The notes under the pieces are model-generated. The model made no database searches and had not been told where the DNA came from. It saw only the letters and a list, made by a program, of their open reading frames with translations. A DNA stretch of 64,000 bases, taken from NCBI GenBank assembly GCA_013213785.1, contig JABSPZ010000016.1:1-64000 (forward strand), written 5' to 3'. A program made the position numbers and the translations under genes. Source of the stretch: Henriciella sp. Its GTDB lineage: Bacteria; Pseudomonadota; Alphaproteobacteria; Caulobacterales; Hyphomonadaceae. Of this stretch, positions 57,668 to 64,000 are shown in pieces; the stretch's first letter is position 1, and every line of letters starts with the position of its first letter.

Positions 57668-60600
57668 CTAGTCTTTGCGAGGCTCACCCGGCAATCGATC
57701 GAAGTCTCGTTTCCATTGAATCGCGACTTTCGGACCGAGCTCTGGGTCGACTTCAGCGTCCACCTCTACGTTCGCTAACGGCGTCCATTCCAGCGCAACC
57801 GCTGGCGCTCCGGTCGCGCCGGATTCGATTTCGAGATATACATCATCTGCGAGATACTTGCCCGTAGACAGCGTGGCTTGCCCTTCATCATCAAGTCCGA
57901 AGTCGAGACGATCTAGCCCCGTCGCATCTTGTAGTTCACCCGTAAAGCTGAACGCATCGCCGCCAGCGACTTGCGCGGCTGCGCTTGCTAACTGGGCGGC
58001 CTGGAGCGGACTCAAATTTGAAGGTGATCGCCCAAACAGAACGCGCGCCAGAACTTCATCTTCCGGTAGGCTGGGATCGGACCCTAGAGTAATTTCTGGA
58101 TCAGCAACCTCGCCACTCAGTGTAATCGTTGTGGTGACGCCATCACTGGTTCGGTCAGTTTGTAGATAAAGCTCGCTATCGGATGGTGGACCCGCAAACT
58201 GAATTCGCCCTTCAGACAGATTAAACCGTTGGCCGATGACATTCGCCTCTCCGCGCACCAATGTCGCCGCGCCGGTTAAAATCGGGTCACCGGGAGAGCC
58301 CCGCACGTTCGCATCGACACCCCATTCGCTCTCAAAAATCGTGCCATCGACAAAGACACGGCGGTCCGCACGTATGTCGAGATTCAGCGATATTGCCTCT
58401 CGGGTCGGCGTTTGATCCGTATTGTCGTTCTCGCTTCCGTCATCGAACTGGACATCCAAAACCGTGTATCCCGCTCGCGGCAGTTTGGAGAGATCGATGC
58501 GCATCTCATCAACTTGGATATCGCCTTCCACATGGGTCCGGTGATCTCTGCGCTCAATGCTTGCCTGACCGGACAGTGTGGTAGAGACGTCTTCCCGGCG
58601 CAGCGCCCGTAACCGTGTGAGGTTTGCTGAGAGATCGCTGTCACCGTTGAAGCGGTAGTTCCCGCTTGCCGTGATTGAACCACCGCGCGCCCCGCGGGCA
58701 GTCGCCTGCTTTACCGTGATCGCTTCAGGATCGAGTTGCAGTTCGGTTTCAAATTCTTCGAGGTAAATCCCGGTAATCCCGTCTTCGAAGGTCCCATTTG
58801 TGAGAGAGATAGGCCCAGAAAAGCCAAAAGTGCGCCCCTCCCCATTTGTAAGATTGAGGCCAAATTGGCCTTCGAGACGCATATCGAGCCCGGCCAGCGC
58901 CCAGAGTGGAGAAATATCGCCTGAGCCCGTTATTCTAATCGGGGTGAGCGCGCCAGGCGATTGCCGAATGGACATGACCGATCCAGTATCGATGAGATCT
59001 GTGCTGAGAGAAGCTTCAAGTGAGACATCTTCTGCTGACGGCGTAACGCTTGCAGTAGCTATCAAGAGGCCATCTGAGAGTTGGGCATCAGCGACCAAAT
59101 TGGCTCGCGCACGATCTAGACCGGTACGTGAGAGATCCACAATTCGCAAAGAACCCGATCCGCTTGGACCTTGCTCGCCGAGCCGCACATCAACGTCACC
59201 GTTCATTGTACCGGTAAGACCTGGCCGTTGCACCAAGCTTGTAAGATCAGCGAGCGCGATCTCTTTGAGCGTTAACCGAGATGGCCGTGCGCCGGCATTA
59301 GCAAAGTCGAGATCGATTTCCCCGCCGAAAGCCGCAAAGACACCCTCCATCTGAATCTCAGGGTCCACCGAAATGAGCAGAGGCGATATCATCGTGATGG
59401 TTTGGTCACCTATGGTCGCATTCCCACCCACGATCAAAGATCGCGCTTGAGCATCGAGTTCAAGCGGATGAGTTCCAACAAGCTTTTGCGGCGCCCCCGA
59501 GACTGGGACCGTAGCCTGATAAGTCGCGGCACCCTCAAATTGCGGCCACGTGCCGGAGAGGTGAGCTTTAGCTTCATCCACAACAGTTTCACCCGCCTCG
59601 AAACCGCGCACTGAAACCTGCGAGGCCAGCTCGCGTCCTTTATAAGAGACTTCAGCGGTCAAATCTGAAACGTTCGGAACACGTCCATTGATATTGAGCT
59701 CCAAAGAAGAGTCCGGCAACGCAGCTAACTCAATCGCGCCATTTCCGCTCGCAACCAGTAGGCGCCACTCGCCATAGAGTTCGGATAAGACCAAGCGCCC
59801 ATCTTGAACCTGCCCGTTCAACTCCGCCAAGATCGGATCGTCTTGATAAGCACCATTCAAGTAAATGGATATGCTTGGCTCATCCGGTGTCCCGGATATC
59901 GAAAACTGTGATCCGAGCGGCCCGTCTAGGCCCTCGACCTGGGCGTCTAGGCGCGCTTCAGCTTGCCCCATCAGTGCAATCTCGTTGGGTGCAATATCAC
60001 CTCTAATTGTCGCCGAGACCGCGTCTGATCTGAGTTCAGCGTGATCGAGCGCGATGACAGCATCGCGGCGGCTCGCATTGATTTTATAGTCGAGCGTTGG
60101 CGCGAGTTCTTGGAGCAGTTGCGGTGCCGACGCCAAAGGGCGCGCCGTTCCATCTGACGTAAGCCCAAGATTAGAAACGCTATGACCGTTCAGCTCAAAG
60201 CGACCAGACACAGTCTCTAGGATTGAGACATCCTGCAGATCAAAACTTCCGGTAAGCGCGACCGGGCCGCCGGGCCGCAACGTCCCCCTCCCCGACAATG
60301 AGAGTTTTTCGCCGCGCAAACTAGCGCCATCAATCGACAGCAGAGATCGAGGGAGTGAAAAGTGCGCGTCAATACTAGCCATAGCGGATGTCCCGAGCGC
60401 GGCTTTTGCATTTGCGGGAAAACCGTCTTTCAGGACGAAATCCAAATTGGTGCCGACAGATATCGTCCCGCTGATGAAATCAATCAAACCTTCACTCGCA
60501 ACGGTGCCAAATTGGTAGCTCCTATAAGACAGAGCTGGGGCATCAAGGCGCCCTTCAAAAGCGACCTTGCCGTTTGCCTGGCTCAGACGCCCAGACGCGT

Positions 60601-61660
60601 TGAGCTCTGGCGCACTCAGCCCAGAGACTCCGCTAAGCCTTTGGACATCCAACCCGGTCGCGTTGAAGACGAAATTCTCTAGCAATCGCGCTTCGTCGCT
60701 AGAACTAAGATCACCCGTGATTTGCGTGATGCCGGTTGGCGCTGTGACACTCGCCGCGAGGCGTCGGGTCGGATCGATACTAGCTTCGAACTCAAGTTCA
60801 CCTCCGATGCGCTGCGCAATGCTTTGGAACCTTTGCAACCGCGAAAGATCGATGCGCCCAGTGGCCTTGTAATCGCGCCGGTCTGCTTTCCCCTCTAAGT
60901 CCAGAACAGTCTCAGATCCGATCTGTGCCTGCGCCACCAATTCTCCGCCTAGAAGACCGCCAGAGGCGTTCAAGCTCGCCGTCACGCCCTCACCTGCACG
61001 TAACCCTAAAACTTGCGCGATAACCCCGTCGGGGGCTCCCGCTAGGTCGATCTCCCCTTCCAGAAGAGCGTCCCCGCCCCACACAATATCGGCCTGAACC
61101 TCATCCCCGCGGCCACCGGTCGGGATCAGGTCGAGGTGGAGTTTTCCAGCCCATCCCTCTGCCTCAAGACGTCCGGCAAGTTGATAGGTTTGGGCCGGTC
61201 CAGCCACGCCTTCCATGAGCGACAGCTCTGCGATCGAAAGACTGCCGATGCTGTACTTATCAAAAGGCGCCGCTCCACTCGGCCCCGATGCCAGCGCCGG
61301 GTTCGGGCGTCGCTCAACGTTTATACTTTCAGCGCGTATCTCTCTCAGATCGAGATGTCCGAAAATCATCGGAACAAGTCGCCAGGAGATCCGCGCATCC
61401 TGAGCTTCAAGCCAAACACCATCATCATCCCTGATGCTGAGCCGGTCTGCCCGAACACCGAAGAACAAGTCGCCGTGGACGCGATCAAGCGCGATCGTCT
61501 GCCCACGAACCGACAACGCTTCAGCGCGGCTTTCAACGATGGAATGCGCCATCGGCGTCATCAGGAAGACTCGCGCGCAGATCAGCAAGCCGACGATCAC
61601 CAAGCCAGCAATCACGCCTGCGCGCCGCCATCGGCCGACAAAGATTGAACGCCATGTCAT
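57668..61660 (-). CDS. tamB: Translocation and assembly module protein TamB
   Basis: 1330 aa, N-terminal TM, C-terminal DUF490-type (ILTGAATLVRGEANVIGQRFNLSEGRIQF; LARVLFGRSPSNLSPLQAAQLA); downstream of tamA with TGATG overlap. Confidence 0.92.
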   Translation of the reverse strand: MTWRSIFVGRWRRAGVIAGLVIVGLLICARVFLMTPMAHSIVESRAEALSVRGQTIALDRVHGDLFFGVRADRLSIRDDDGVWLEAQDARISWRLVPMIFGHLDLREIRAESINVERRPNPALASGPSGAAPFDKYSIGSLSIAELSLMEGVAGPAQTYQLAGRLEAEGWAGKLHLDLIPTGGRGDEVQADIVWGGDALLEGEIDLAGAPDGVIAQVLGLRAGEGVTASLNASGGLLGGELVAQAQIGSETVLDLEGKADRRDYKATGRIDLSRLQRFQSIAQRIGGELEFEASIDPTRRLAASVTAPTGITQITGDLSSSDEARLLENFVFNATGLDVQRLSGVSGLSAPELNASGRLSQANGKVAFEGRLDAPALSYRSYQFGTVASEGLIDFISGTISVGTNLDFVLKDGFPANAKAALGTSAMASIDAHFSLPRSLLSIDGASLRGEKLSLSGRGTLRPGGPVALTGSFDLQDVSILETVSGRFELNGHSVSNLGLTSDGTARPLASAPQLLQELAPTLDYKINASRRDAVIALDHAELRSDAVSATIRGDIAPNEIALMGQAEARLDAQVEGLDGPLGSQFSISGTPDEPSISIYLNGAYQDDPILAELNGQVQDGRLVLSELYGEWRLLVASGNGAIELAALPDSSLELNINGRVPNVSDLTAEVSYKGRELASQVSVRGFEAGETVVDEAKAHLSGTWPQFEGAATYQATVPVSGAPQKLVGTHPLELDAQARSLIVGGNATIGDQTITMISPLLISVDPEIQMEGVFAAFGGEIDLDFANAGARPSRLTLKEIALADLTSLVQRPGLTGTMNGDVDVRLGEQGPSGSGSLRIVDLSRTGLDRARANLVADAQLSDGLLIATASVTPSAEDVSLEASLSTDLIDTGSVMSIRQSPGALTPIRITGSGDISPLWALAGLDMRLEGQFGLNLTNGEGRTFGFSGPISLTNGTFEDGITGIYLEEFETELQLDPEAITVKQATARGARGGSITASGNYRFNGDSDLSANLTRLRALRREDVSTTLSGQASIERRDHRTHVEGDIQVDEMRIDLSKLPRAGYTVLDVQFDDGSENDNTDQTPTREAISLNLDIRADRRVFVDGTIFESEWGVDANVRGSPGDPILTGAATLVRGEANVIGQRFNLSEGRIQFAGPPSDSELYLQTDRTSDGVTTTITLSGEVADPEITLGSDPSLPEDEVLARVLFGRSPSNLSPLQAAQLASAAAQVAGGDAFSFTGELQDATGLDRLDFGLDDEGQATLSTGKYLADDVYLEIESGATGAPAVALEWTPLANVEVDAEVDPELGPKVAIQWKRDFDRLPGEPRKD

Positions 61661-63420
61661 CAGAACGCTTGCCCAATACTGACATAGACTTGCACTGGAT
61701 CGTCACCATCTCGTGGGTCCAGCGGTGTCGCGAGATCAAATCGGATCGGTCCAACCAACGTGTCATAGCGAACGCCGATCCCACCCGAATATCGCACATC
61801 ATTGAAGCTTGCCGACTCATTTGCGACGACGCTGGCACCATCTAGAAAAGCAACAAAGCCCAGTGGTCCATCTCGGCGCCATCGCATCTCGCCTGAGACT
61901 TCGAGCAAACCTTTGCCACCTGTCGGAGTTCCGTCGGTAGCGCGTGGCCCAACCGACTGGTAATCGAACCCGCGCGCGCTTCCGCCGCCGCCAGCGAAGA
62001 AGCGTCGGCTGACAGGCAATTCTTCCAAAGCGGCGCCAAACACAAATCCGGATCGCAACCGAGACGCCACTACAAACCGCGCCTCCTCGTCCAGCTTTTG
62101 ATAGGCGCTGAGCTGTGTGTTTAAGGATAGGTATTGCGCCTCGCGATCACCGATCAAGACACCTGGTTCGGCGCGGGTATCCACACGCCAACCGGAAGTG
62201 GCGTCTAGAGGATCATCCGCATAGTCAAATCGCGCACCGATCGTGGCACTCAATATTTGTTGATCACGCTGTTCAAACGCATCTTCTTCCCGGGTGAATT
62301 CACTGCCCACTCCGAGTGTGAAGGACCGTTTCCGAGAGGCTCGAATTTCATAAGCTCCAGACAGCGTTAGGGACTCTCGATCAAACGCATCTGTTTCCTC
62401 TCGTCCTCCCTCTGCTGTCAGCACGAGAGTCCGATCAAAGGCCAAGAAGTTCGGGATCCGCCAATCAATTCCAAGCGCCCGTTCGAGCGTAGCAACGGTC
62501 GCCGTAGCTGTAATCGTATCTCCCCGCCGCGTCGCATTGCGCCGTGTCAGGCTGCCCGTGAAACCAGGGCCTTCGCTGGTGGAGAAACTGGTTCCCGATG
62601 TAAGCGTGTAGCGCGGACGTTCTTGAAGTTGGACGACAACATCACGAACCTCGTCCCCGTTCGGAAGAGTTTCGCTGGCAGTCTCCGAGATTTGCACGCT
62701 CGAGAGACCATAGAGACGTGTCGCATTTAAACGCCTTGCGAACGCGCGGAGCACGCTCGGATCGTAGACGGTTCCAGGCTCATAAGGGATGAGTCTATCG
62801 AGATAATCCCGCCGCGTGCGCGTATTGCCGGGATAGATAACGTCGCCCAAGATAATCCGCGGTCCGACATCGATTTTGTATTCGATATCTAGCGTTGCCG
62901 CATCGCGATCGCCAAGCGTCTGACGTTCCTCCGCCTGCGCCTCAGCATATCCAGACACGCGGAGCGCTGCGACCACGCCAGCCTCTTGCGCAATGACGGC
63001 GGCCGGCTCCGCAACGTCACCGGCTTGCAAAAGCAACACGTTTGAGACCGCTTCCGATGCCTCATCGCTCAATTTCGCACCGCCCATATCTGTCCTGAGC
63101 GCGCCAATGACGAAGCGAGGCCCAGGCTCCACATTCACGCTTGGAACCGGACGATCTCCCGGCTCGACAGCGTAAGAAATTTCGGGCGCAAAATACGCTT
63201 TCGAGTTCAAATAGTTTTCGATCCGCTCAGCTGCGCGGCGCGCTTGCCTGCGCGCTTCAAACTCTGTTTCCGCGCCGCTCTGGCTGTCGAGTTGATCTTC
63301 AATCTGCTGCAATAATCGATCAGACGCGGTTTCACTCGAAATGCGCACCGTCTCAGCCCTTGCAAAACAGACCGGGAGCGCAAGGCAAATGAGGAGGATT
63401 GAAACCGATCGAATGGTCAA
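61660..63420 (-). CDS. tamA: BamA/TamA-family outer membrane protein
   Basis: POTRA-like N-terminal region; C-terminal barrel RRFFAGGGGSARGFDYQSVGP; coupled to tamB. Confidence 0.92.
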   Translation of the reverse strand: MTIRSVSILLICLALPVCFARAETVRISSETASDRLLQQIEDQLDSQSGAETEFEARRQARRAAERIENYLNSKAYFAPEISYAVEPGDRPVPSVNVEPGPRFVIGALRTDMGGAKLSDEASEAVSNVLLLQAGDVAEPAAVIAQEAGVVAALRVSGYAEAQAEERQTLGDRDAATLDIEYKIDVGPRIILGDVIYPGNTRTRRDYLDRLIPYEPGTVYDPSVLRAFARRLNATRLYGLSSVQISETASETLPNGDEVRDVVVQLQERPRYTLTSGTSFSTSEGPGFTGSLTRRNATRRGDTITATATVATLERALGIDWRIPNFLAFDRTLVLTAEGGREETDAFDRESLTLSGAYEIRASRKRSFTLGVGSEFTREEDAFEQRDQQILSATIGARFDYADDPLDATSGWRVDTRAEPGVLIGDREAQYLSLNTQLSAYQKLDEEARFVVASRLRSGFVFGAALEELPVSRRFFAGGGGSARGFDYQSVGPRATDGTPTGGKGLLEVSGEMRWRRDGPLGFVAFLDGASVVANESASFNDVRYSGGIGVRYDTLVGPIRFDLATPLDPRDGDDPVQVYVSIGQAF

Positions 63421-63492
63421 CGTGGACGTTCTCGTAATCTACTGACTTTTTTCAAGTCCGCCCCGCTTCAATCAGGGCGTATCCCAAAAGCA

Positions 63493-64000
63493 TTAACTTT
63501 CATGAGCCGGCTGTACCGGGCCCGTCGGCGATCTAAACCTGGCTAGAATTGATGCAACAAAATTCCTCTCAAAAATCAGAAGAAGAGCCATGTAAACGCA
63601 CGCGCCGATGGCCACACCCCCGACCAAACGGACCCCATCGCCCAGGGTCTCTGTTGTCTGCGTCACCCAAATCATAACGACGCACGCCATGAGAATAGAT
63701 GCAATGGCCGCCCCTGCCCCAGCCTTCAACTGATGCCATAAGCCGACGCCAATTTTTTGCTTCAAGAAGTATGACCCAAGAGGCCAAGTCACCAAGGTTC
63801 GAACCATGAGCAGACCCGTCACAGCGACAATTCCAAGCGGCGCAACAAATGGGATACCCGCAATGATTATCATCAGCGCTGTAACTTGAACGATAAGCGG
63901 ACGCTGTGTTTCTCCCACACCTCGCAACACCGCGACATAGTTCGCAGTCATAGCAAACCGCATCCCGAGCAGCATGAGCATTTGGGTTGGTACGACCGCG
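63493..64000 (-). CDS. Oligosaccharide flippase (MOP superfamily), C-terminal part, cut by window edge
   Basis: Multi-TM C-terminus (MLMLLGMRFAMTANYVAVLRGVGETQRPLIVQVTALMII...) running to the window end. Confidence 0.7.
   Translation of the reverse strand, partial: AVVPTQMLMLLGMRFAMTANYVAVLRGVGETQRPLIVQVTALMIIIAGIPFVAPLGIVAVTGLLMVRTLVTWPLGSYFLKQKIGVGLWHQLKAGAGAAIASILMACVVMIWVTQTTETLGDGVRLVGGVAIGACVYMALLLIFERNFVASILARFRSPTGPVQPAHES

Overview
The window reads as an alphaproteobacterial chromosome segment. Gene content and order suggest a Hyphomonadales/Caulobacterales-like lineage; this is inference and no search was run. Most of it is densely packed housekeeping DNA: radA-cvpA-purF, der-bamB-TPR gene, panB, a split suf locus, tyrS, AsmA-like, bcp, M23 peptidase-bactofilin, prfB with its programmed +1 frameshift, PBP1A, amiC, rne, a cobalamin riboswitch with btuC-btuD-cobQ, otsA-otsB-GH15, GDP-fucose and UDP-xylose synthesis genes, tamB-tamA, and the 3' part of a flippase gene cut by the window edge. 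The left edge holds a tRNA-Phe next to a truncated excisionase-like gene and an IS3-type transposase fragment, which looks like the scar of an integrated element. I found no CRISPR array, complete prophage, toxin/defence island or biosynthetic cluster. I do not see one clearly undescribed system. The best second-look items are: a long structured leader before rne; mutually exclusive hairpins before the M23/bactofilin operon; a SOUL haem-binding gene split at an A7 run; an alpha/beta-hydrolase-like pseudoenzyme interrupting the suf locus; an AOC/dirigent-barrel-like secreted protein between amiC and rne; and three convergent gene pairs that share stop-codon bases.
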